Positions 36,559-44,458 of a stretch of 64,000 nt of DNA are shown here, piece by piece. The position numbers and the translations under genes were made by a program. The first letter of the stretch is position 1. Each line of letters opens with the position of its first letter. The notes beneath the pieces were generated by a model. That model saw nothing but the letters and a program-made list of their open reading frames with translations. It did no database searches and was not told the DNA's origin. The stretch spans positions 124,001 through 188,000 of the forward strand of contig NZ_JBBMEJ010000003.1 of the NCBI RefSeq assembly GCF_040096615.1. Direction: 5' to 3'. The DNA is from Blautia_A aquisgranensis (lineage in GTDB: Bacteria; Bacillota; Clostridia; Lachnospirales; Lachnospiraceae).

Positions 36559-37868
36559 AAAAAAACAGAAAAAAACCGCTTGCAGCAGCAGGAATGATCG
36601 TAGTTCTGCTGCTGGCAGGAATTATTTTCTTTTTTACGTATTATCAGGTGGATGAAGTACAGGTGATGGGAAGCAGCCATTACTCCGAGAAGCAGATTAA
36701 AAAAATGGTTCTCAGGGGACCACTTGCGTCCAATTCGGTTCTGGCACCCATTCTCTACACGAAAAAAGATACAAAAGATGTTCCGTTTATACAGGGTTAT
36801 ACGGTTACCAGACTGAATCGGCATACGATTTGTGTCAGTGTCAAAGAGAAGGATATCGTAGGCTGTATTCCATATCTGGACAGTTACATATATTTTGACA
36901 GGAATGGAACTTTTATCGAGAGTTCCACAGTCAGAAATGAAAAAGTGCCGTTTTTTGATGGAATAAAAGTTAAGCATGTGCTTTATAATGAGGAGCTTCC
37001 GATCAAGGATAAAACGGTTATGAACACGGCAGTAGCACTGTCAACCATATTTCAAAAGAATGACAAGATTCCGGATCATATTGAATTCGGTGATGACGGA
37101 CAGATCAGTCTGCTTTACGGAGATATAACTGTAAAGCTTGGAAAAGATGAATATCTGGAAGACAAGATGGCGAGAGTGCTGGCAATTCTTCCGATGATTT
37201 CCGGAAAAAAAGGAATTCTTCATGTGGAGAATGTGAATGACAGCTCCAAGATCATAACTCTGGAACAGGAACAGGATGAGACAGCAGATACTGCCGAAAG
37301 CTGGACCGGTGGGTATGATGAAGAAGGCAATTATACCGGCGAGGGTGAATACGATGAAAACGGCAATTATGTTGGTCCGAAGCCACAGAGTGATCTGGAA
37401 TATGCACTTTCCAAATGGGTCGGTGGATACGATGAGGAAGGCGATTATACAGGAAGTGGAGAGTACGATGCAGATATGAACTATGTGGGACCGGCACCTA
37501 CGGAGGAGAGTATGTCAGTCAATGGCAGTTGGAAAGGCGGATACCGGGCGGATGGCGGCTATGATGGTGTCAGTGAGTATGACCGCGACGGTAATTATGT
37601 AGGATCTGCAGAGAATGCACAGAATTCGGACAGTGCTGATAATTTGGATAGTTCTTCCGAAGATGGATCTGACAGTAGTCAGGATAACAGCATGGATGTT
37701 TCCGGTACTGGAACAGATGAAAATAACAGTGATTCTGATGGGACGGCTTATGACAGTAGTTCAGATGGTGATTACAGCTCCGAGTCTGATTCAGGTTACA
37801 GTGATGAATCAGACAGCTATGATGGATATTCAGACGGTGATTACAGTGATGAATCTGCCTATGAATAA
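36555..37868 (+). CDS. divIB: FtsQ/DivIB division protein with tandem C-terminal repeats
   Basis: A 437-residue bitopic protein. A short basic tail and membrane segment (about 9-28) precede a POTRA-like domain (VDEVQVMGSSHYSEKQIKKMV) and the FtsQ/DivIB beta domain to about residue 235. This scaffolds the divisome at the septum. It then carries an unusual extracellular extension: three repeats of 38 residues opening at Trp250, Trp288 and Trp326 with the pattern WxGGYDEEGxYTGxGEYDxxxNYVG, then about 80 residues almost wholly Ser, Asp, Gly, Glu and Tyr. The first four bases overlap murA. Confidence 0.88.
   Translation: MKKNRKKPLAAAGMIVVLLLAGIIFFFTYYQVDEVQVMGSSHYSEKQIKKMVLRGPLASNSVLAPILYTKKDTKDVPFIQGYTVTRLNRHTICVSVKEKDIVGCIPYLDSYIYFDRNGTFIESSTVRNEKVPFFDGIKVKHVLYNEELPIKDKTVMNTAVALSTIFQKNDKIPDHIEFGDDGQISLLYGDITVKLGKDEYLEDKMARVLAILPMISGKKGILHVENVNDSSKIITLEQEQDETADTAESWTGGYDEEGNYTGEGEYDENGNYVGPKPQSDLEYALSKWVGGYDEEGDYTGSGEYDADMNYVGPAPTEESMSVNGSWKGGYRADGGYDGVSEYDRDGNYVGSAENAQNSDSADNLDSSSEDGSDSSQDNSMDVSGTGTDENNSDSDGTAYDSSSDGDYSSESDSGYSDESDSYDGYSDGDYSDESAYE
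37302..37605 (+). repeat. three in-frame 114-base tandem repeats inside divIB
   Basis: Repeat starts at Trp codons 37302, 37416 and 37530, exactly 114 bases apart. Each encodes a GGY...EYD...NYVG unit. The first two are most alike; the third is diverged. Confidence 0.85.
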
Positions 37869-38024
37869 GAGAACCACAGACATATTATAATTAGGAAAGT
37901 TTTTTTCAAAAAAACTTGCTGGAAACCTTTGGACATTTTGCCAGAGATTGTTTTGGAAATCTTTGTATTAATAGAAACAGTGCCGAAATTTAGTAAAAAA
38001 AGTATAAAAAAACAAAATTAGTGG

Positions 38025-38053
38025 TTGATTAATTACCGAAAAAAATATATGAT
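38025..38053 (+). promoter_or_regulatory. promoter of ftsZ
   Basis: TTGATT (38025-38030), a 17-base spacer and TATGAT (38048-38053), 75 bases before ftsZ. The 259-base gap after divIB also contains a self-complementary T7/A7 stretch at about 37895-37915. Confidence 0.65.
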
Positions 38054-38127
38054 ATATCTATGTGTATATGTAGCTTGGAATAATTACACTGAATCGGATA
38101 TCAGGTAGAAATAAAGGAGGAAGTACA

Positions 38128-39291
38128 TTGTTAGAGATAATGACGAATGAGGCTGAGTCTTCTGCGAAGATTATTGTAATTGGAGTAGGCGGCGCAGGTA
38201 ATAATGCGGTAAACAGAATGGTGGAAGAGGCCATTGGCGGAGTTGAGTTTGTAGGTGTCAACACTGATAAACAGGCCCTGACTCTGTGTAAAGCTCCGAC
38301 TGTACTTCAGATTGGTGAAAAAATTACTAAGGGTCTTGGCGCCGGCGCACAGCCGGAGGTTGGTCAGAAGGCTGCTGAGGAGAGCATCGAGGAAGTTAAG
38401 AAGATCATTGAGGGAGCTGACATGGTTTTCGTTACCTGTGGTATGGGTGGCGGAACAGGAACAGGTGCTGCTCCTGTAATCGCCGGTGCGGCGAAAGAGA
38501 TGGGTATCCTGACTGTCGGTGTTGTTACCAAGCCATTCCGCTTTGAAGCAAAGACCCGTATGAATAATGCACTTGCAGGAATTGAAAATCTGAAGAAAGC
38601 AGTTGATACTTTAATTGTCATTCCGAATGACAAATTACTTGAGATCGTTGACAGAAGAACGACTATGCCGGAAGCATTGCGTAAAGCTGACGAGGTTCTT
38701 CAGCAGGCCGTACAGGGAATCACAGACCTGATTAATCTGCCGGCTCTGATTAATCTTGACTTTGCAGATGTACAGACAGTTATGACAGACAAGGGAATCG
38801 CACACATCGGTATCGGTGAGGCAAGAGGCGATGATAAGGCTATGGAGGCTGTACAGCAGGCTGTATCTTCTCCGCTTCTTGAGACAACTATTAAGGGAGC
38901 AACACATGTTATCATCAATATTTCCGGTGATATTTCCCTTATGGATGCCAATGACGCAGCAAGCTATGTACAGGAGCTTACAGGTGAAGATGCAAACATC
39001 ATCTTCGGTGCTATGTATGATGACTCTGTTGCAGATTATGCGAGAATTACAGTTATTGCTACAGGACTTACAGACAATAACCTCCAGAATTCTCCGTTTG
39101 GAAACAGAGCTTCCAATTCTGTGTTTGGAGCAGCTAAGAAGAATAGTCAGACATCTGCATCAGGTATGAATCTTAATATGCCAAGTTTCAGTCTGCCGAC
39201 TATGAACTCCACACAGTTCAATACCAAGGCACCGACAAGCACTGTACAGAAGAAAGACATCCAGATTCCGGACTTCCTTAAGAACAGATAA
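38128..39291 (+). CDS. ftsZ: cell division GTPase FtsZ
   Basis: A 387-residue tubulin-like GTPase that forms the Z ring. GVGGAGNNAVNRM, the tubulin signature GMGGGTGTGAAPVIA and the T7-loop region NLDFADV are present. A Ser/Asn-rich linker leads to the C-terminal peptide IPDFLKNR that binds membrane anchors. The start is TTG at 38128, seven bases after AAAGGAGG; no better ATG exists. ftsA is not upstream, so another anchor such as SepF is likely. Confidence 0.97.
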   Translation: MLEIMTNEAESSAKIIVIGVGGAGNNAVNRMVEEAIGGVEFVGVNTDKQALTLCKAPTVLQIGEKITKGLGAGAQPEVGQKAAEESIEEVKKIIEGADMVFVTCGMGGGTGTGAAPVIAGAAKEMGILTVGVVTKPFRFEAKTRMNNALAGIENLKKAVDTLIVIPNDKLLEIVDRRTTMPEALRKADEVLQQAVQGITDLINLPALINLDFADVQTVMTDKGIAHIGIGEARGDDKAMEAVQQAVSSPLLETTIKGATHVIINISGDISLMDANDAASYVQELTGEDANIIFGAMYDDSVADYARITVIATGLTDNNLQNSPFGNRASNSVFGAAKKNSQTSASGMNLNMPSFSLPTMNSTQFNTKAPTSTVQKKDIQIPDFLKNR

Positions 39292-39315
39292 ATGTTTATC
39301 AGAGAATAAAAAAAA

Positions 39316-39347
39316 CGGCAGAGAACCTGAATCTCTGCCGGTTTTTT
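39316..39347. terminator. bidirectional terminator after ftsZ
   Basis: Perfect 8-base stem CGGCAGAG/CTCTGCCG (39316-39323 with 39333-39340), with T6 downstream on the plus strand and a matching A8 run upstream, so it also ends the convergent DUF1540 gene. Confidence 0.9.
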
Positions 39348-39408
39348 GTATCACAGAAAATCGCGCTGTGATATCATAAAGGCATAAAGAAACTGAGCTG
39401 TGATCATA

Positions 39409-39732
39409 TCAGCATTTGCATTCGAATGTATCGCATTTTGTATCACAGCAACGATGGGCATTATCTCCGGATACGTTGATAGAAGCAGCAGTGCATTTGC
39501 AGTGCTCATTGTAGGTGCAGTTGTGTGCTTTGCAGTCGATGTTGATCGTTTCACATCCGCATCCGGAATCTACTGCGTTCATTGCAGCCCCGTCTTTCTG
39601 GTCACGGAAGCTTTCGCAGGCTGTATCATCTGCATAGCGGGCTTCGGCTCCATCTACATTGATGGAACCTTTGGAGCAGAGGGAGTTTTTGTTGTAACAG
39701 CAGTTGTGGGCGGAACATTTTAAAAGTGTCAT
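39409..39732 (-). CDS. cysteine-rich protein with two DUF1540 domains
   Basis: A 107-residue protein with two related halves, each with a C-x-A/S-H-N-C-x-Y-N core followed by further Cys, matching DUF1540. There are about 18 Cys residues, pointing to metal binding or disulfides. Function is unknown. The ATG at 39732 follows AGGAGG; the frame extends upstream to 39795 without support. It is convergent with ftsZ and monocistronic. Confidence 0.85.
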   Translation of the reverse strand: MTLLKCSAHNCCYNKNSLCSKGSINVDGAEARYADDTACESFRDQKDGAAMNAVDSGCGCETINIDCKAHNCTYNEHCKCTAASINVSGDNAHRCCDTKCDTFECKC

Positions 39733-39856
39733 TTTATTTTCCTCCTGATAATAGATTAATGGATCGAAACACAAAATTTTCGGTTTTGATTCCATAAAAA
39801 GAAGTATGTCTGAAAAGAAAAAAAATATGCAGAAAAAGAAAAAATTTCAAGAAAGA

Positions 39857-39955
39857 GCTGACGAAAGAGCAGAACTGTTATAATTAATAAAAATAAGCTT
39901 ATGAAGAAATAATAAATACGGAAACGGAGTCTGCTAAGGCAGGCTCCATTTTTTT
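39857..39955 (+). other. very short promoter-terminator unit, possible small RNA
   Basis: An extended -10 TGtTATAAT (TATAAT at 39879-39884) with GCTGAC 16 bases upstream is followed by a G-U-tolerant 9-base stem (39926-39934 with 39939-39947) and seven T. The predicted transcript would be about 65 bases with no gene. The rest of the 345-base gap (39733-40077) shows nothing else. Confidence 0.35.
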
Positions 39956-40077
39956 GCAGAAGAAAATCGTTGCTCATAAGGTGAAAATTAACAAAAAATT
40001 TACGAAACCAGGTTAATTATGTCTGGCACATTGTGAACCATATTTGTACGTGATAAAATGAAAAAAACTATCAATAA

Positions 40078-40587
40078 AAAGGAAGCCAGTTCAGTTTCAC
40101 GCTGACCCCGAAGACAGAAGGCGATGAGAACACAGAGCAGACAGTAAAGAATGAAAATGGAAAGATCACATTCGCCAAACTGAGCTACAGCAAGGCCGGA
40201 ACCTACGAGTATGAACTGAGCGAGGTACAGAAAGTACCGTCCGAATATACAGCAGACCAGACGAAACATAAAGTGACAGTAGAAGTAACAGACAACGGAA
40301 AAGGCCAGCTGGAATCCAAGGTAACGTATGATGCAGATGCAGATAAGGTCGTATTTGTGAATACTTATGCAGCAAAAGGAAGAATAAATTTAACTGAAGA
40401 GAAATTCCTGACAGGAAAGACGCTCAATGAAGGAGATTACAACTTCGTATTAGCAGATGCGGACAATCAGATACTTTCGAACAAGCAAAACGATGAAGAT
40501 GGAAATGTGACCGATACATGGACATCTACGTTGAAGGATCATCCGGTTATTCTGGAAGCTGGAAGCTATAAGCTTTCTGGGTTCTGA
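40078..40587 (+). pseudogene. fragment of a pilin/adhesin isopeptide-domain (FctA/Spy0128-like) protein
   Basis: From 40078 an open frame with no start codon at its 5' end encodes a typical streptococcal-pilin-type isopeptide domain: FSFTLTPKTEG, NGKITFAKLSYSKAGTYEYE and VTVEVTDNGKGQL ending VVFVNTYAAKG. A second copy begins (INLTEEKFLTGKTLNEGDYNF) and stops after about 70 residues at LSGF. Such domains repeat in tandem in long LPXTG surface proteins. The in-frame stop at 40075, the missing signal peptide and the missing anchor mark this as a remnant. An ATG at 40058 opens another frame for only 16 codons. Confidence 0.75.
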
Positions 40588-40638
40588 ACCGTCATTGCCA
40601 CTGAAACAAAAAATATCAAAGAAATCCGGAAAAAACAG

Positions 40639-40667
40639 TTGACAAACACAACACACCATGGTATTCT
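40639..40667 (+). promoter_or_regulatory. promoter of the infC operon
   Basis: A perfect TTGACA (40639-40644), a 17-base spacer and TATTCT (40662-40667). Confidence 0.8.
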
Positions 40668-40673
40668 CTTAGA

Positions 40674-40821
40674 GTACGTAGCGAAAAGAAAGCAGAGTTC
40701 ACTCTCACCTCAGCGCTGAAGACAAGCGACTCAGGTCAATATTGCACAGTACTGCGAACGGATAATCCATCAGTGCGCAGGTGTAATTTTGAAAGTGTGG
40801 ACATCTGTCTGCGCTTTTTTT
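40674..40821 (+). ncRNA. L20-type ribosomal protein leader with attenuator
   Basis: The roughly 220-base untranslated leader between the promoter and infC contains paired segments and ends in a strong intrinsic terminator (stem GCGCAG 40775-40780 with CTGCGC 40809-40814, extended, then seven T at 40815-40821), about 75 bases before infC. In Bacillus subtilis the same operon is controlled by L20 binding its leader and causing premature termination. Position and terminator support the same here; the L20 binding fold was not verified. Confidence 0.7.
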
Positions 40822-40895
40822 GTGCAGGAGATCATCCTGGCACATCAATGAGAAAGAAAAAACGAATTCTATCATGTTCATGGAGGTGTACAACA

Positions 40896-41402
40896 ATTAG
40901 CGGTTTAATGATTAACGAACAGATCAGAGACAGAGAGGTACGCTTGATTGGTCCGGACGGAGCACAGCTTGGAATCGTGTCCGCCAGAGAAGCGATGGCG
41001 AAAGCACAGGAGGCAGGGCTTGACCTTGTAAAGATTGCCCCACAGGCGAAACCGCCGGTATGCAAGATCATTGATTACGGTAAATACCGTTACGAGCTTG
41101 CCAGAAAAGAAAAAGAGGCCAGAAAAAAGCAGAAAACCATCGATGTCAAAGAAGTGCGTCTTTCCCCGAACATTGATACGAACGATTTAAAGACGAAGGT
41201 AAATGCAGCAAGAAAGTTCCTTAGCAAGGGTGACAGAGTTAAGGTTACACTTCGTTTCCGCGGAAGAGAGATGGCACATATGTCCAGCAGCAAACATGTG
41301 CTTGACGACTTCGCAGATCTTCTGTCCGATATAGCGACTGTAGAGAAGGCTCCGAAGGTAGAAGGCAGAAGCATGACAATGTTTCTGACTGAGAAACGGT
41401 AG
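40896..41402 (+). CDS. infC: translation initiation factor IF-3 (ATT start)
   Basis: A 168-residue factor that binds the 30S subunit and checks the initiator codon and tRNA. It contains NEQIRDREVRLIGPDGAQLG at the N-terminus, KYRYELARKEKEARKKQK in the linker and the C-domain RVKVTLRFRGREM. The start is the rare ATT at 40896, eight bases after GGAGGT (40882-40887); the next ATG (40908) is 20 bases from the site. An AUU start on infC lets IF-3 repress its own translation in other bacteria. Confidence 0.93.
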   Translation: MSGLMINEQIRDREVRLIGPDGAQLGIVSAREAMAKAQEAGLDLVKIAPQAKPPVCKIIDYGKYRYELARKEKEARKKQKTIDVKEVRLSPNIDTNDLKTKVNAARKFLSKGDRVKVTLRFRGREMAHMSSSKHVLDDFADLLSDIATVEKAPKVEGRSMTMFLTEKR

Positions 41403-41485
41403 ATATCTCAGTCTTCACGGCAATAGCCGGGCAGAACGGGATGTTATATAAAATTTAGAAGTACCAAATCAAGGAGGAATTCATA

Positions 41486-41683
41486 ATGCCAAAAATTAAA
41501 ACTTGCAGAGCAGCAGCAAAGCGCTTTAAAAAAACAGGTACAGGAAAATTAGTAAGAAATAAAGCCTACAAGAGCCATATCCTTACAAAGAAATCTCAGA
41601 AGAGAAAGAGAAATCTGAGAAAATCTACTGTTGTTGATTCTACTAACGTAAAGAGCATGAAGAAAGCATTACCATATTTATAA
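41486..41683 (+). CDS. rpmI: 50S ribosomal protein L35
   Basis: A 65-residue very basic protein with the L35 pattern MPKIKTCRAAAKRFKKTGTGK and KRKRNLRKS. It follows AAGGAGGAA and lies in the standard infC-rpmI-rplT order. Confidence 0.97.
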   Translation: MPKIKTCRAAAKRFKKTGTGKLVRNKAYKSHILTKKSQKRKRNLRKSTVVDSTNVKSMKKALPYL

Positions 41684-41716
41684 GATAGAGAAGACGAACA
41701 GGAGGAGAATTAAGAA

Positions 41717-42073
41717 ATGGCAAGAATTAAAGGCGGATTAAACGCAAAGAAAAGACATAACCGTACATTAAAACTGGCAAAAGGCTACAGAGGAGCCCGT
41801 TCCAAACAGTATAGAGTAGCAAAACAGTCTGTAATGAGAGCTCTTACAAGCTCCTATGCAGGAAGAAAACAGAAGAAACGTCAGTTCAGACAGCTCTGGA
41901 TCGCCCGTATCAACGCAGCTGCAAGAATGAACGGACTTTCCTACAGCAAAATGATGCACGGCCTTAAAGTTGCAAACATCGACATCAACAGAAAGATGCT
42001 TGCAGAGATGGCAGTTAACGATGCAGCAGGCTTCACAGCACTTGCTGAGATCGCTAAGAAAGCAATCGCATAA
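41717..42073 (+). CDS. rplT: 50S ribosomal protein L20
   Basis: A 118-residue basic helical protein (MARIKGGLNAKKRHNRTLKL, GYRGARSKQYRVAKQSVMRA). It is an early 23S rRNA assembly protein and the likely repressor of this operon through the leader. It has an AGGAGG ribosome binding site and is followed by a terminator. Confidence 0.98.
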   Translation: MARIKGGLNAKKRHNRTLKLAKGYRGARSKQYRVAKQSVMRALTSSYAGRKQKKRQFRQLWIARINAAARMNGLSYSKMMHGLKVANIDINRKMLAEMAVNDAAGFTALAEIAKKAIA

Positions 42074-42097
42074 GTAAAGTATTAAGAGACGAAGGAG

Positions 42098-42125
42098 TCC
42101 AGGGAATTTTTCCCTGGATTTTTTT
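42098..42125 (+). terminator. terminator of the infC-rpmI-rplT operon
   Basis: Perfect 8-base stem TCCAGGGA/TCCCTGGA (42098-42105 with 42111-42118) followed by seven or more T. Confidence 0.92.
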
Positions 42126-42171
42126 GTAAAAAAATTCAGACAATTTGCCGAAAAACGACACAAGCTGTACA

Positions 42172-42187
42172 GCGGACAAGTGTCCGC
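42172..42187. repeat. palindrome upstream of the liv promoter
   Basis: Perfect 7-2-7 dyad GCGGACA-AG-TGTCCGC about 45 bases before the -35 of the liv promoter; possible operator. Confidence 0.4.
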
Positions 42188-42230
42188 GTTGTGCAATCAG
42201 ACGAAAAACAACAGATAACTAAATTTGCCC

Positions 42231-42259
42231 TTGAAATAAAAAATATGCGATGCTATAAT
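42231..42259 (+). promoter_or_regulatory. promoter of the branched-chain amino-acid transport operon
   Basis: TTGAAA (42231-42236), a 17-base spacer and a perfect TATAAT (42254-42259), 50 bases before the first gene. Confidence 0.8.
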
Positions 42260-42309
42260 TTTACCATTAAACATTAGTAACGCGACAAAGCGCAGGAGGA
42301 GAGATTATT

Positions 42310-43467
42310 ATGAAGAATTGGAAGAAAGTAATCGGCGTTGCATCAGCAGCAGCGATGACAGCAGCTATGATGATGCCTACATCAGTTTTTGCAGCAGATG
42401 AGACATTTAAGATCGGTGTGATCGGACCAATGACAGGTGATTACGCACAGTACGGTACCAACGTATACAACGCAGCCAAGATCGCAGCTGATGAGATCAA
42501 CGAGAACGGTGGATTCAACGGATATAAAGTAGAGATTCTTGACGCAGGTGATGACCAGGGAGATCCGGAGAAGGCTGTTAACGCATACAATGACCTGATC
42601 GATAAAGGAATGCAGATGCTGTGTGGAACTGTAACATCCGGTTCCTGTATCGCAGTAGGAGCTGAGGCAGCTGAGGATACATTCCTCTTCACACCATCCG
42701 CAACAGCACTTGACTGTATTACAGCAGGAACAAACGAGTTCCGTATGTGCTTCACAGACCCGGCACAGGGAACCAAATCTGCTCAGTACATTTCCGAGCA
42801 CAAACTTGCAACGAAAGTAGCAGTACTTTATGATTCCGCTGCTGACTACAACTCCGGTGTACATGACGCATTCGTTGCAGCAGCTGCTGATGACGGACTT
42901 GAAGTAGTTGCAGATGAGGCTTACACAACAGACAGCAACACAGACTATTCTGTACAGCTTGCAAAGATCAAGAAGAGCGGCGCTGAGCTTCTTTTCCTTC
43001 CGAACTACTATTCCGACAATGCGCTGATCCTTCAGCAGGCATCTGAGGCAGGACTTGACATTAAATTCTTTGGTGTAGATGGCATGGATGGTATCCTCAA
43101 TGTAGAGAACTTCGATAAATCCCTTGCGGAGGGTGTTATGCTCCTGACACCATTCTCCGCAACATCCACAGATGAGAAGAGCCAGAACTTCGTAAAAGCA
43201 TACGGCGATGCTCACAACGGTGAGATCCCGAACCAGTTTGCGGCAGATACATATGATGTACTTTACGCAATGCAGCTTGCAGCTGACGATGCAAAGATCA
43301 CACCAGATATGGAAAATGCAGACATCAGTGCAGCAATGAGCGCATCCATGGCAAACATCGAGCTTGACGGACTTACCGGAAAAGCAAAATGGACCGAGGA
43401 TGGCGAGTGTGATAAAGAGCCGAAAGCATTCGAGATCAAAGACGGTGCTTATGTAGAGATGAAATAA
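42310..43467 (+). CDS. livK: branched-chain amino-acid ABC transporter substrate-binding protein
   Basis: A 385-residue type I periplasmic-binding-fold protein. After the signal peptide (cleavage near Ala28 in SVFA-AD) come KIGVIGPMTGDYAQYG and AADEINENGG, typical of Leu/Ile/Val receptors. There is no Cys after the signal peptide, so this is not a classical lipoprotein, which is unusual for a Gram-positive receptor. The downstream permease and ATPase genes complete the transporter; a hairpin after this gene probably makes it more abundant than they are. Confidence 0.92.
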   Translation: MKNWKKVIGVASAAAMTAAMMMPTSVFAADETFKIGVIGPMTGDYAQYGTNVYNAAKIAADEINENGGFNGYKVEILDAGDDQGDPEKAVNAYNDLIDKGMQMLCGTVTSGSCIAVGAEAAEDTFLFTPSATALDCITAGTNEFRMCFTDPAQGTKSAQYISEHKLATKVAVLYDSAADYNSGVHDAFVAAAADDGLEVVADEAYTTDSNTDYSVQLAKIKKSGAELLFLPNYYSDNALILQQASEAGLDIKFFGVDGMDGILNVENFDKSLAEGVMLLTPFSATSTDEKSQNFVKAYGDAHNGEIPNQFAADTYDVLYAMQLAADDAKITPDMENADISAAMSASMANIELDGLTGKAKWTEDGECDKEPKAFEIKDGAYVEMK

Positions 43468-43485
43468 GTAATTTCTGTTAACGTT

Positions 43486-43530
43486 AGGGGTCAGGGGACG
43501 GTCACCTTTAGTGGGAACCGTCCCCTTTTT
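43486..43530 (+). terminator. hairpin between livK and livH, REP-like sequence
   Basis: Arms GGGGACGGT (43494-43502) and ACCGTCCCC (43517-43525) pair perfectly and are followed by T5. It stands between the receptor and permease genes, where partial termination is common. The wording AGGGGTCAGGGGACGGT resembles REP palindromes associated with TnpA-REP (RAYT) transposases. Confidence 0.75.
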
Positions 43531-43563
43531 CCCTTATCAATAAACAATTAAAAGAGGTGCGTT

Positions 43564-44448
43564 ATGAGTTTTATATCTTATTTAAAAGACGGCATCAGTC
43601 TTGGCAGTATCTATGCAATCATCGCACTTGGATATACCATGGTTTATGGTATTGCCAAGATGCTGAACTTTGCACACGGAGATGTTATCATGGTGGGAGC
43701 TTATATCATCCTTACCTGTATCACAAGAGGCGGCATGTCACCGATCCTTGCTGTGATCCTTTCCGTTGTGATCTGTACACTGCTTGGTGTTGTCATTGAG
43801 AAGGTAGCTTACAGTCCACTTAGAAAAGCTTCCTCAAACCTGGCCGTTCTTATCACGGCTATCGGTGTCAGTTATCTGCTTCAGAACCTGGCACTTCTGA
43901 TCTTCGGCGCAGATGCCAAGAGTTTCGTAGCTGTTATCAAAGTTCCGTCCATCACACTGTTTGACGGTGAGCTTACCATCAAGGGAATCACCATCGTAAC
44001 CATCCTTGCATGTATCATCATCATGGTGGGACTTTCCCTCTTTGTAAAAAAGACAAAACCTGGCCGTGCCATGCAGGCGGTTTCCGAGGACAGAGATGCG
44101 GCACAGCTGATGGGAGTTAACGTCAATGCGACAATTTCCCTCACATTTGCCATCGGTTCCGGACTTGCAGCGATCGCAGGCCTTCTGCTCTGTCAGACTT
44201 ATCCGACACTGACTCCGTACACAGGAGCCATGCCTGGTATCAAAGCTTTCGTAGCTGCTGTATTCGGTGGAATCGGTTCGATTCCGGGAGCTATGGTCGG
44301 CGGCATCCTTTTGGGAATCATCGAGATCTTCGGAAAAGCTTATATTTCTTCCCAGGTTGCAGATGCGATCGTATTTGCAGTCCTGATCGTCGTGCTTCTT
44401 GTAAAACCTACCGGATTGTTCGGCAAGAACATCCAGGAGAAAGTGTAA
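43564..44448 (+). CDS. livH: branched-chain amino-acid ABC transporter permease LivH
   Basis: A 294-residue polytopic permease with about eight hydrophobic segments. LGYTMVYGIAKMLNFAHGD near the start and the LMGVNVNATISLTFAIGSGLA segment are LivH hallmarks. It pairs with LivM to form the channel. The ATG follows AGAGGTG. Confidence 0.95.
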   Translation: MSFISYLKDGISLGSIYAIIALGYTMVYGIAKMLNFAHGDVIMVGAYIILTCITRGGMSPILAVILSVVICTLLGVVIEKVAYSPLRKASSNLAVLITAIGVSYLLQNLALLIFGADAKSFVAVIKVPSITLFDGELTIKGITIVTILACIIIMVGLSLFVKKTKPGRAMQAVSEDRDAAQLMGVNVNATISLTFAIGSGLAAIAGLLLCQTYPTLTPYTGAMPGIKAFVAAVFGGIGSIPGAMVGGILLGIIEIFGKAYISSQVADAIVFAVLIVVLLVKPTGLFGKNIQEKV

Positions 44449-44458
44449 GGTGGCCGAT

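Noticed and set aside
37893..37916. T7/A7 self-complementary stretch after divIB as a terminator
   Set aside because: The stem would be almost wholly A-T with nearly no loop and no separate U-tract; considered low-complexity sequence before the ftsZ promoter.
40273..40587. 104-codon ORF starting at 40273 as a separate gene
   Set aside because: The frame continues upstream with strong pilin-domain similarity, so the internal GTG is not a real start; it is part of the pseudogene.
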